Below are positions 52,109 to 59,063 of a stretch of 64,000 nt of DNA, piece after piece. The notes below the pieces were generated by a model. That model made no database searches. It saw only the letters and a list, made by a program, of their open reading frames with translations, and was not told where the DNA came from. How positions within the stretch are numbered: the first letter of the stretch is position 1; every line of letters begins with the position of its first letter. Both the position numbers and the translations under genes were made by a program. Origin of the DNA: Paenibacillus humicola (GTDB lineage: Bacteria; Bacillota; Bacilli; Paenibacillales; Paenibacillaceae). Where the stretch lies: contig NZ_JAQGPL010000001.1 of the NCBI RefSeq assembly GCF_028826105.1, positions 249,501 through 313,500 on the forward strand, in the 5' to 3' direction.

Positions 52109-53305
52109 ATGAAAAAGCTTCTCATTGCCTCTTACGATATGGAGGTCGGCGGCGTCGAACGGAGCCTTGCCGGCATGCTGAACCGCTTCGATTACGAGAA
52201 CTATGAGGTCGACTTAATGCTTTACCGGCATAAAGGGGAATTTATGGCATTGCTGCCGCCCGCGGTCAAGCTGTTAAAAGAATTGCCGCCTTATACAACG
52301 TTTCGCAAGTCGATCTCCGAAATTTTTCGCGAAAAACGGCTGGCGATCGGCTTTGGAAGACTGCTTGCCAAACTGCACGCCGATTGGGCGGGTAAGCTGA
52401 GAAGATCCGCGGAACCCGGTTATTACCAAATGCAGCTCATGTGGAAGTACACGCTTCCCTTCCTGCCCAAGCTGGAGCAGGAGTACGATGCGGCGATTAG
52501 CTACCTCTGGCCGCACGATTTCGTGGCCGAAAAAGTAAGCGCGAAAACGAAAATCGCTTGGATTCACACCGATTACTCGACTGTGTCGACTGAACCGGCA
52601 TTGGATTTGGCGGTCTGGAACAAATTCGATGTGATTGTCGCCGTTTCGGAAGCGTGCAGACGGTCGTTCCTTGCCAAGTACGGCTCACTTCAAGATAAAG
52701 TGATCGTGATCGAAAACATGGCGTCGCCCCTATTTATCCGGATGATGGCGACCGAGCAGGTGACGAATCCGATGCTGCAGGACGGCCGCTTCAAGCTGAT
52801 CACGGTCGCACGGCTGTCGAATGCCAAAGGCATCGACAACGCCGTGAGAGCGCTGGCGAGGCTCAGGGATCACGGATATCACGACATTGCTTGGTATGTG
52901 GTCGGGTACGGCGGCGACGAAACGATGATCCGGGATTTGATTGCTGAATACGGGCTGCAAAACAGCTTTATTTTGCTTGGGAAGCAGACGAACCCGTACC
53001 CGTTTATGCAGGCGGGCGATCTCTACGTTCAACCGTCCAGGTATGAAGGGAAGGCAGTAACGGTAACGGAGGCGCAAATTTTGGGAAAGCCGGTGCTCAT
53101 TACGAATTATCCGACAGCGGCAAGCCAGGTGCGGGACGGCGTCGACGGCTGCATCACCGGATTATCGGTCGAAGGCATCGCCGATGGCATCGAGCTGCTG
53201 TATCAGGATGCCGGGCTAAAGCGCCGGTTGTCGGCCAATTGTGATCGGATTGATTATCAGAACAATAAGGAGCTGGACAAGTTGTACAAGCTGCTGCGTG
53301 CTTGA
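52109..53305 (+). CDS. Glycosyltransferase family 4 protein
   Basis: A 398-residue GT-B enzyme (IASYDMEVGGVERSLAGMLNRF; donor site VQPSRYEGKAVTVTEAQILGKPVLITNYP). It starts four bases after the previous stop, so the two are translated together. Its design is close to the gene at 32199. The acceptor could be the matrix polysaccharide or the modified lasso peptide. Confidence 0.87.
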   Translation: MKKLLIASYDMEVGGVERSLAGMLNRFDYENYEVDLMLYRHKGEFMALLPPAVKLLKELPPYTTFRKSISEIFREKRLAIGFGRLLAKLHADWAGKLRRSAEPGYYQMQLMWKYTLPFLPKLEQEYDAAISYLWPHDFVAEKVSAKTKIAWIHTDYSTVSTEPALDLAVWNKFDVIVAVSEACRRSFLAKYGSLQDKVIVIENMASPLFIRMMATEQVTNPMLQDGRFKLITVARLSNAKGIDNAVRALARLRDHGYHDIAWYVVGYGGDETMIRDLIAEYGLQNSFILLGKQTNPYPFMQAGDLYVQPSRYEGKAVTVTEAQILGKPVLITNYPTAASQVRDGVDGCITGLSVEGIADGIELLYQDAGLKRRLSANCDRIDYQNNKELDKLYKLLRA

Positions 53306-53347
53306 ATTGATTAACTACAGGAATTCGGCATAAGGATGTGATTGTAG

Positions 53348-54394
53348 ATGTCCATTTTAGTAACCGGCGGGGCCGGGTATATCGGCAGTCATACGTGCAT
53401 CGAGCTGCTTGAAGCCGGTTATGACCTTGTGGTGATCGACAATTTCGCCAACAGCAAGCCGGAGGCGCTGAACCGGATTGCGCGGATTGCCGGCAAGCCG
53501 TTCGCGTTCTATGAGCTGGACCTGCTTGACCGGCTTGGGCTGGACGAGCTGTTTGCCCGGCATCGGATCGAGGCCGTGATCCATTTTGCCGGCTTGAAGG
53601 CCGTCGGAGAGTCGGTTCAGCTGCCGTTGACGTATTATCAAACGAATGTGGCCAGCACCTTGATTCTTTGCGAGGTGATGAGGAAATACGGCGTGCACAA
53701 GCTGGTCTTTAGCTCATCGGCGACGGTCTACGGCGCACCGGAGCGTGTGCCGATCGGGGAAAACGCTTCGATCGGAGCGACGAATCCGTACGGCCGCACC
53801 AAGCAGATGATCGAGCAGATGCTGCAGGATTTGGCTGCAGCCGACCCGAGCTGGGGGATCTCGATCTTGAGGTATTTTAACCCGATCGGGGCGCATAAAA
53901 GCGGCATGATCGGGGAAAATCCGAGCGGTGTTCCGAATAATTTAATGCCGTATATTTCCCAGGTAGCCGTAGGGAGGCTTCAGGAGCTGAAGGTGTTCGG
54001 CAACGATTATTCGACACCTGACGGAACGGGCGTCCGGGATTATATCCATGTCGTCGATTTAGCCGGGGGACATCTCCGGTCGCTGGAGCGGATCATGCGG
54101 CATACGGGGGTTGATGTTTATAACCTGGGGACCGGAAGGGGCTACAGCGTCCTCGAAATGATTGCCGCATTCGAACGCGTGACGGGCAGAAAGGTACCGT
54201 ATACGTTTGCGCCCCGCAGACCGGGCGATATTGCGGTATGTTACGCGGATACCGCGAAGGCGAACCGCGAGCTCGGCTGGGCGGCTGTCAGAGGCTTAGA
54301 AGAGATGTGCGAGGACACTTGGCGGTGGCAGGCGGGCAATCCGGAAGGCTACAATGAGAATGAGCTGGAACGAACGTTCATCCAAACGGTATAA
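53348..54394 (+). CDS. galE: UDP-glucose 4-epimerase GalE
   Basis: A 348-residue extended SDR with LVTGGAGYIGSHTCIELLE, the SSSATVYG motif and the catalytic Tyr-x-x-x-Lys in NPYGRTK. It interconverts UDP-glucose and UDP-galactose (possibly also the GlcNAc forms), supplying galactose for the neighbouring glycosyltransferases. The length is typical, and a strong terminator follows. Confidence 0.95.
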   Translation: MSILVTGGAGYIGSHTCIELLEAGYDLVVIDNFANSKPEALNRIARIAGKPFAFYELDLLDRLGLDELFARHRIEAVIHFAGLKAVGESVQLPLTYYQTNVASTLILCEVMRKYGVHKLVFSSSATVYGAPERVPIGENASIGATNPYGRTKQMIEQMLQDLAAADPSWGISILRYFNPIGAHKSGMIGENPSGVPNNLMPYISQVAVGRLQELKVFGNDYSTPDGTGVRDYIHVVDLAGGHLRSLERIMRHTGVDVYNLGTGRGYSVLEMIAAFERVTGRKVPYTFAPRRPGDIAVCYADTAKANRELGWAAVRGLEEMCEDTWRWQAGNPEGYNENELERTFIQTV

Positions 54395-54404
54395 GCGGTA
54401 ATAA

Positions 54405-54442
54405 ACGGAAGAATAGAGAATGAGCCATTCTTCCGTCTTTTT
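54405..54442 (+). terminator. Terminator after galE
   Basis: ACGGAAGAAT (54405-54414) and ATTCTTCCGT (54427-54436) are perfect 10-base arms, followed by CTTTTTATTT. Confidence 0.9.
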
Positions 54443-54503
54443 ATTTATTCATAGGCATATATACCTATTAATTTAACAAAAAATGATTAAAATTTTATAA
54501 TTT

Positions 54504-54549
54504 GAACGACAAATTTCGACAACATTGGTTCGCCCGTCTCATATATAAT
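54504..54549 (+). promoter_or_regulatory. sinI promoter with tandem Spo0A-type boxes
   Basis: TTTCGACAA (54514-54522) is the reverse of TTGTCGAAA, a perfect Spo0A box. GAACGACAA (54504-54512) is a weaker copy ten bases upstream. TATAAT (54544-54549) is a perfect -10 with no good -35, as in an activator-dependent promoter. B. subtilis sinI is likewise switched on by phosphorylated Spo0A. Confidence 0.6.
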
Positions 54550-54668
54550 GGTTGATATAGGCAGAATAAAAAAGTATTGGAGACGAAGAAGTGCGTTTTT
54601 ATCTGGGCACCTTAAACGCATGGAGTCAGTGGTGCAACCGGCCGATGTAAATCGGGAGGAATTGGATC

Positions 54669-54836
54669 ATGGATCAGGCTAAAGTGGCAGGCAAAGAATT
54701 GTTGGATGTCGAATGGGTGGCGTTAATCATGTTTGCCCGCAAAATGGGGTTTGGCATTGAGGAGATCCGAAATACACTAAGCGAGCTGCAATCCTCGACG
54801 AGCGCGGACGGGAAAACGGCAGAAGAAGCGGTATAA
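54669..54836 (+). CDS. sinI: SinI-like antirepressor of SinR
   Basis: A 55-residue protein. The core ELLDVEWVALIMFARKMGFGIEEIRNTLSEL (10-40) is the two-helix SIN domain and mirrors the C-terminal helices of the adjacent SinR (LDAEWAALVKEAMLSGVSKEQFKEFLEF), sharing the D-x-E-W-x-x-L-x-x-x-A-x-x-x-G frame. Known SinI binds SinR through these helices and releases it from DNA. GGGAGGA is eight bases before the ATG. It converges with sinR, with only 12 bases between the stops, instead of preceding it as in B. subtilis. Confidence 0.85.
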   Translation: MDQAKVAGKELLDVEWVALIMFARKMGFGIEEIRNTLSELQSSTSADGKTAEEAV

Positions 54837-54860
54837 CCGCGACAATCGTTAATCGCGGTT
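54835..54860. terminator. Hairpin spanning the sinI and sinR stop codons
   Basis: AACCGCGA (54835-54842) and TCGCGGTT (54853-54860) are perfect 8-base arms that include both stop codons. It may end both convergent transcripts, although T runs are short. Confidence 0.55.
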
Positions 54861-55178
54861 AAGTCTCCATTTGTTAAATTCCAGAAATTCTTTGAACTGC
54901 TCCTTGCTTACGCCGGATAGCATAGCTTCCTTCACGAGAGCGGCCCATTCAGCATCGAGCGGTTCATTATTGTCGGCAGTCGATTCAGACTGCAGAAATT
55001 CCTCAACGGTAATGCCCAGCACCACGCCAATCTTTTCAAGAAATTGGATCGACGGATTTTGCTGAATTCCTCGTTCAATGGAGCTCAAATAAGATTTGGC
55101 GACTCCCGCTCTTTCGGAGAGCTCGGTAAGGGAAAGATTTTTTTTCTTGCGCAGCACTTTTATACGTTCTCCGATCAT
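54849..55178 (-). CDS. sinR: SinR-like master regulator of biofilm formation
   Basis: A 109-residue repressor. Residues 1-62 are an XRE helix-turn-helix nearly the same in pattern as B. subtilis SinR (SLTELSERAGVAKSYLSSIERGIQQNPSIQFLEKIGVVL). Residues 72-107 are the SinR oligomerisation helices. SinR represses eps and matrix genes by binding GTTCTYT repeats; seven such 16-base sites lie in this window. A GTTCTCT half-site (minus, 55321-55327) lies upstream. GGAGGA precedes the ATG. It stands between the galactose block and the lasso operon. Confidence 0.92.
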   Translation of the reverse strand: MIGERIKVLRKKKNLSLTELSERAGVAKSYLSSIERGIQQNPSIQFLEKIGVVLGITVEEFLQSESTADNNEPLDAEWAALVKEAMLSGVSKEQFKEFLEFNKWRLNRD

Positions 55179-55320
55179 GTTTGATTGGTCCTCCTCTATA
55201 CATCATGCTGTCCATCTTAACTTACAACTTCATTACATATAGCATAATGCTTACGATCGATTTATTGCAACCGTGTATAAAGGATCGGGAAATTTGGCAG
55301 GTTGTTTTCCATTTCAAGGG

Positions 55321-55327
55321 AGAGAAC
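55321..55327 (-). promoter_or_regulatory. SinR half-site upstream of sinR
   Basis: AGAGAAC on the plus strand is GTTCTCT on the minus strand, a perfect match to the SinR heptamer. It lies just downstream of the lasso exporter stop codon and about 145 bases before the sinR start. A single half-site can occur by chance. Confidence 0.35.
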
Positions 55328-55333
55328 GGGTAT

Positions 55334-57133
55334 CTAGACCGCCTCTCCCTGATTGCTTAACAAACCTCTAAAGACGCCTCCATTGGCGGAAGCCAACTCA
55401 CTGAAGGTGCCCCTCTGGACCAAATGGCCGTTATCGATCACAATGATCTGGTCTGCATGCCGGATCGTCGATAGCCTGTGCGCAACGACAATGACGGTCA
55501 TCGTTCCCCTAAGCCGGTCTAACGCCTCTTGAATCCGTTTCTCGTTCTCCGTATCCAGCGAGCTTGTCGCCTCGTCCAGCACGAGTATCGCCGGCTTGCG
55601 GATAACCGCCCGGGCCAATACAAGACGTTGACGCTCGCCCCCTGAAAGCCGCACGCCGCGGTCCCCGATAACGGTATCCAATCCTTGCGGCATCCTGCGC
55701 ACGAAATCGGCTGATGACGCAAATTCCAGTGCCTCCCACAGCTCGTCCTCCGTCGCATCCGGTTTGATCATGATCAGATTCTCCCTGATGCTGGCGTTAT
55801 AGAGGAATGGATCCTGCGCCACGTAGCCGATCGATCGCCTGAGCGCCAGCAAGTTGTGCTGCGTGACCGGAGTCCCGTCCACCAGCAGCGTTCCCGATTC
55901 GGGCTGGATAAGACCCATCACGAGGTCGATGAGCGTGCTTTTTCCCGCACCCGACCGTCCGGCGATCGCCGTCATTTGATTGGCGGGGATGTACAGGTTA
56001 ATATTTTGCAGCGCATAGGCGGGCGACGAGGCATTATACCGGAAAAATAACCCCCGGCACTCCAAGCCATGCCGAACCTGAAGCGGAGCGGTTTCCGGAC
56101 CGTTCAGCTCCTGCAGCCCTTGTTCAGCCGCTTCGAGGCATTCCCTCTGCAGCTCGATCAGAGCGTGAAACGCCGGAATCGTCGAAGCAATGTTCTCCAT
56201 ATTGGATTGGAGACTGGTAAATCTCGGCCATAAGCGCGCAAAAATCAAGATGATGAGCAGCAGGGACTGCCCTCCCGTATGAAAAAGCAAAAAGGACATG
56301 AAGACGAAGCAGGCGATCAGAACGGCCGAAGCGAACCTGTACACCAGCTGGGAATTCATTCGCAGCCGGACGTAGTTGATCTGTTCATGCATCATACCTT
56401 CGGTCAGCCCGTACAGCCAGGTCATCCGGGAGCTCTCCAGGTTGTTGCTTTTAATATCCTTGATGCCGTTCATCTGATCGGAAATGCCGGCCAGATAGTC
56501 CTGGGCGAACTGGGAGGTCTGACTCCCCAGCCGCTTGGCATGGCGGATAAAATTACGGGAAAATAGCGCCATAATGCCGCCGCCGATCAGGACGAAAAGC
56601 GTAAGTCCGGGTGAAATCCAGAAAGCGAGCGCGATTTGAATAAGCGTGAACAGAAACGAAGTCATAAATTGCATAAACAGATTAATGCCGTTCACGACGC
56701 GCGCCAGCTCGGCCGTCAGCAAATTGACCAAATCCGACGAACGTTTGCTCAGGAAGAACGACCACTTCGCTTTTAAGAGCGACTCGTAAATGTCATGGCG
56801 AAGCCGCCGGCTGAAGCGCTGCTGAATTTCCGTGTTGCGGATGGAGATAAAACGCTGCAGTAAATTTTGGCCCAGCACGATAATCAGGTAGCAGCCGAGA
56901 ATAAGCGGCATAGCCTTTGCCTGCGGCAGGCCGTGCAGAACGTTCAGCCACTTGAAACCGAAGCTCTGTCCTTGCCAGCCCGACAGAATGCCGCTCAGGC
57001 TCAGCATCGGGATCAAGAGCAGAATGCCGATGCTGTCCAGCAGGCTGCTGATCACCATGCTGGCGATACTGAGATACAATTTCATTCCCGCAAAAGCTTG
57101 GAGCTGCTTGAAATAATGCATAATCGGTTTCAT
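55334..57133 (-). CDS. padeD: Lasso peptide ABC exporter (D protein)
   Basis: A 599-residue homodimer-type exporter with six N-terminal membrane segments (about 1-300) and a C-terminal ATPase with Walker A GRSGAGKST, signature LSGGERQRL, Walker B ILVLDEATSSLD and H-loop VVAHRLS. It would export the mature lasso peptide and give immunity. The start is the ATG ending at 57133 after GGAGGA, overlapping the B2 stop (ATGA); a longer open frame upstream is not real. Last gene of the C-A-K-B1-B2-D operon. Confidence 0.92.
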   Translation of the reverse strand: MKPIMHYFKQLQAFAGMKLYLSIASMVISSLLDSIGILLLIPMLSLSGILSGWQGQSFGFKWLNVLHGLPQAKAMPLILGCYLIIVLGQNLLQRFISIRNTEIQQRFSRRLRHDIYESLLKAKWSFFLSKRSSDLVNLLTAELARVVNGINLFMQFMTSFLFTLIQIALAFWISPGLTLFVLIGGGIMALFSRNFIRHAKRLGSQTSQFAQDYLAGISDQMNGIKDIKSNNLESSRMTWLYGLTEGMMHEQINYVRLRMNSQLVYRFASAVLIACFVFMSFLLFHTGGQSLLLIILIFARLWPRFTSLQSNMENIASTIPAFHALIELQRECLEAAEQGLQELNGPETAPLQVRHGLECRGLFFRYNASSPAYALQNINLYIPANQMTAIAGRSGAGKSTLIDLVMGLIQPESGTLLVDGTPVTQHNLLALRRSIGYVAQDPFLYNASIRENLIMIKPDATEDELWEALEFASSADFVRRMPQGLDTVIGDRGVRLSGGERQRLVLARAVIRKPAILVLDEATSSLDTENEKRIQEALDRLRGTMTVIVVAHRLSTIRHADQIIVIDNGHLVQRGTFSELASANGGVFRGLLSNQGEAV

Positions 57134-57603
57134 TGGGCGTTCCTCCGCGGCATGCCGGCAGATTGAGCAAACGTTTCCACAACGGCAAATTTTCGCATGA
57201 CATCGTCTCCCGTAATATACAGCGGGCCGCTGCGCAGCCACGCATGGGCGATCAGCCGTCCGCTGCCGTCTCTGGCCGTGCCCAAATAAAGCGTGCTGCC
57301 GATGTGCCGTCTTTGAAGCATTTTCATTCCGGCAATGGCCCGGACCAGGCACTTGCTGTCCCAAACCGTGTGCCGGCTCACAATGTTGACCGCACTGGAT
57401 ATGCTTTTAATGATGCGGACCTCCTGCGGCTGAAGCTCGTTCGAGGTCTCCGCCGTTTTTGACCCAAGCGAAGGCGCAATTTTGGCAAAAGGGAAAACCA
57501 GTAACATCCGCGCCCATCCCAAAAAAAGAAACGCTTCTGCGAACAGTAGGACCGTCCTGTGGTCGTAGCTGAGCAGCAAGCGGATTTTTCGAAGCCGGTT
57601 CAT
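57130..57603 (-). CDS. padeB2: Lasso peptide leader protease (B2)
   Basis: A 157-residue transglutaminase-like cysteine protease that removes the leader peptide. The catalytic Cys is in DSKCLVRAIAGMKML (about residue 86) and the His in IAHAWLR (about 120), the pattern of split B2 proteins. It overlaps both B1 and D by four bases (ATGA), so the three are translated in a chain. One membrane-like segment (17-37) is present. Confidence 0.92.
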   Translation of the reverse strand: MNRLRKIRLLLSYDHRTVLLFAEAFLFLGWARMLLVFPFAKIAPSLGSKTAETSNELQPQEVRIIKSISSAVNIVSRHTVWDSKCLVRAIAGMKMLQRRHIGSTLYLGTARDGSGRLIAHAWLRSGPLYITGDDVMRKFAVVETFAQSAGMPRRNAQ

Positions 57604-57899
57604 TTTGCGTCGGCGTAACGGATCAAGCCTTCATGGAGCAGCCGCTGCAGAAACGTGTACACCTGCTGGGTGCACACATCGGGATCCACGTCGTACTCTT
57701 CGAGCAGGGCGTCGATGATTTGACCGACAGTAACGGTAGGCCCCAGTTTGTCCCAAATCATACCGCCCATATCGCCGAGATTATAGTATTTACCGTTCTG
57801 TACGCTGAGCATGACCTTTTCACCGTCCATATCGCTTACGATATTGCCTTCGCTTGGGATCAGCGCGTCTGCGTGCGACAGTTGTTTAGCCTGGTGCAT
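57600..57899 (-). CDS. padeB1: Lasso peptide leader-binding protein (B1, PqqD-like RRE)
   Basis: A 99-residue PqqD-fold RiPP recognition element (SVQNGKYYNLGDMGGMIWDKLGPTVTVGQIIDALLEEYDV). It binds the leader and brings the precursor to the B2 protease. It overlaps the kinase gene by 14 bases and B2 by 4. Length and fold are typical of split B proteins. Confidence 0.92.
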   Translation of the reverse strand: MHQAKQLSHADALIPSEGNIVSDMDGEKVMLSVQNGKYYNLGDMGGMIWDKLGPTVTVGQIIDALLEEYDVDPDVCTQQVYTFLQRLLHEGLIRYADAK

Positions 57900-58824
57900 G
57901 GATGGATTCCTCCTTCTGAGTTTCGCCGAGCAGGCGCGAGGCCAGCTCGTGAGCGCTGAAACGGGCGGTTCCCCGGCTGAGCCGATAACAGGCGAACCGG
58001 TTGACGATGCGGGCGAGGGTGCCGAAGTGCCATTCCCGCAGTCCCATATCGTTCACCAGAAACGGCCGGTAGGTGTGCCGGTAGAGCATATGAAACCGTT
58101 CCATCCCGCGAATCGGCTCCATCACTTCCGTATCGGCCGTCTTCATGAGCTCGAAAACGCCTGCAAGCGGCAGCGGCTGGTCATGAAAATGCGCGCGTAC
58201 CGGGATGGCGAATTTCGTCTCGCGGCTGAAGATCGGGCGATAATCCGATTCCGGCAGCCCGAGCTGATTCATACTGTCCTGCCACAATTTTTGCTGCGGA
58301 TATGCGGGGATGACGACAGGGGTCTGATCGTCGACGATGACGGGAATGACGTCGTCGCTCAGCAGCTTGTACCCGAGGCCGACCAGGGTGGACGCAAGCG
58401 TCGACTTGCCCGCACCCGAATGACCGACGACGGCATAGGCCTTCCCGTTAATGGCGACGGCGCTGCCGTGCAGCGGAAGAATGCGCCGATGCAGCAGAAC
58501 GGCACCGAAACAGGTGCCGAGAATATAAAGCCGAACCCTGTCTTCCAGGGCGTCCGCGAAAGGCGATACGTGAATCGTGCTGCCGTCCTGAATACGAAAA
58601 ATGCCGACCTCGGGAACCGTGAACATCACCTGCATCCCTGCGACAGCCCAATACTGGCCAATTTTATCCTGGGCCTGCCATTCCGAAGCGAGGTCGCACC
58701 GATGGATATGTACCGGTTCCGGGAGCTCGAATCCGTCCGGCTCGGTCAACTCGGGCAGGGAGATCTCGCTCTCTACCCGCAAGCCGAACGCTTTATACGT
58801 AAAACGGCAATTGGAATCGTTCAA
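57886..58824 (-). CDS. padeK: Lasso peptide kinase (HPr-kinase-like, K protein)
   Basis: A protein of about 312 residues with an HprK-like C-terminal kinase core: GSAVAINGKAYAVVGHSGAGKSTLASTLVGLGYKLLSDDVIPV (Walker A and the following acidic DD). In paeninodin-type clusters the homologue phosphorylates the C-terminal serine of the precursor. An open frame runs up to a GTG at 58875, but that lies in a hairpin; the TTG at 58824, nine bases after GGAG, is the likelier start. Confidence 0.88.
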   Translation of the reverse strand: MNDSNCRFTYKAFGLRVESEISLPELTEPDGFELPEPVHIHRCDLASEWQAQDKIGQYWAVAGMQVMFTVPEVGIFRIQDGSTIHVSPFADALEDRVRLYILGTCFGAVLLHRRILPLHGSAVAINGKAYAVVGHSGAGKSTLASTLVGLGYKLLSDDVIPVIVDDQTPVVIPAYPQQKLWQDSMNQLGLPESDYRPIFSRETKFAIPVRAHFHDQPLPLAGVFELMKTADTEVMEPIRGMERFHMLYRHTYRPFLVNDMGLREWHFGTLARIVNRFACYRLSRGTARFSAHELASRLLGETQKEESIHAPG

Positions 58825-58864
58825 CAAACCCCACTCCAAACGTCGTATGAAATAAGAAAAGAGT

Positions 58865-58890
58865 CCCTTATACACTTTCGTGTATAAGGG
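58865..58890 (-). promoter_or_regulatory. Intercistronic hairpin between precursor and kinase genes
   Basis: CCCTTATACAC and GTGTATAAGGG are perfect 11-base arms with a four-base loop. It lies 17 bases after the precursor stop and before the kinase start. In the minus direction a weak T-rich tract follows (ACTCTTTTCTT). It probably acts as an attenuator or 3' stabiliser that keeps precursor mRNA in excess over enzyme mRNA. Confidence 0.75.
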
Positions 58891-58907
58891 CTTGTGTAAA
58901 CCTAGAC

Positions 58908-59048
58908 CTAGCTCGAGGAAGGTGTGTAGTGGTCGGTTTCATCCGGGTCGTTTTGTACGGCGTCGGGAATAGCCATACCCGGACCAGCCATCGTCATGTT
59001 AACGTCGAGCACTTCCAATTGCGGTTCTTTCCATGCTTTTTTGGTCAT
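58908..59048 (-). CDS. padeA: Lasso peptide precursor (paeninodin-like)
   Basis: A 46-residue precursor. The leader (1-20) has the recognition pattern Trp-x-x-Pro-x-Leu (WKEPQL, 6-11) and ends LDVNMTM with the conserved Thr at -2. The predicted core (21-46) begins AGPGMAIPD, giving a nine-residue Ala1-Asp9 ring, continues with AVQNDPDETDHY and ends TPSSS. The frame AGPG-xxx-PDA-x-Q-x-DPDE-xx-HY matches paeninodin as I recall it; the tail is longer with three serines. A strong AAAGGAGGTG site, overlapping the C gene's stop, precedes the ATG. Confidence 0.92.
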   Translation of the reverse strand: MTKKAWKEPQLEVLDVNMTMAGPGMAIPDAVQNDPDETDHYTPSSS

Positions 59049-59063
59049 TGTTTTCACCTCCTT

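Noticed and set aside
57134..57364. 77-residue N-terminal extension of the lasso exporter
   Set aside because: Lies inside the B2 gene in another frame. The ATG ending at 57133 has GGAGGA and the usual ATGA overlap.
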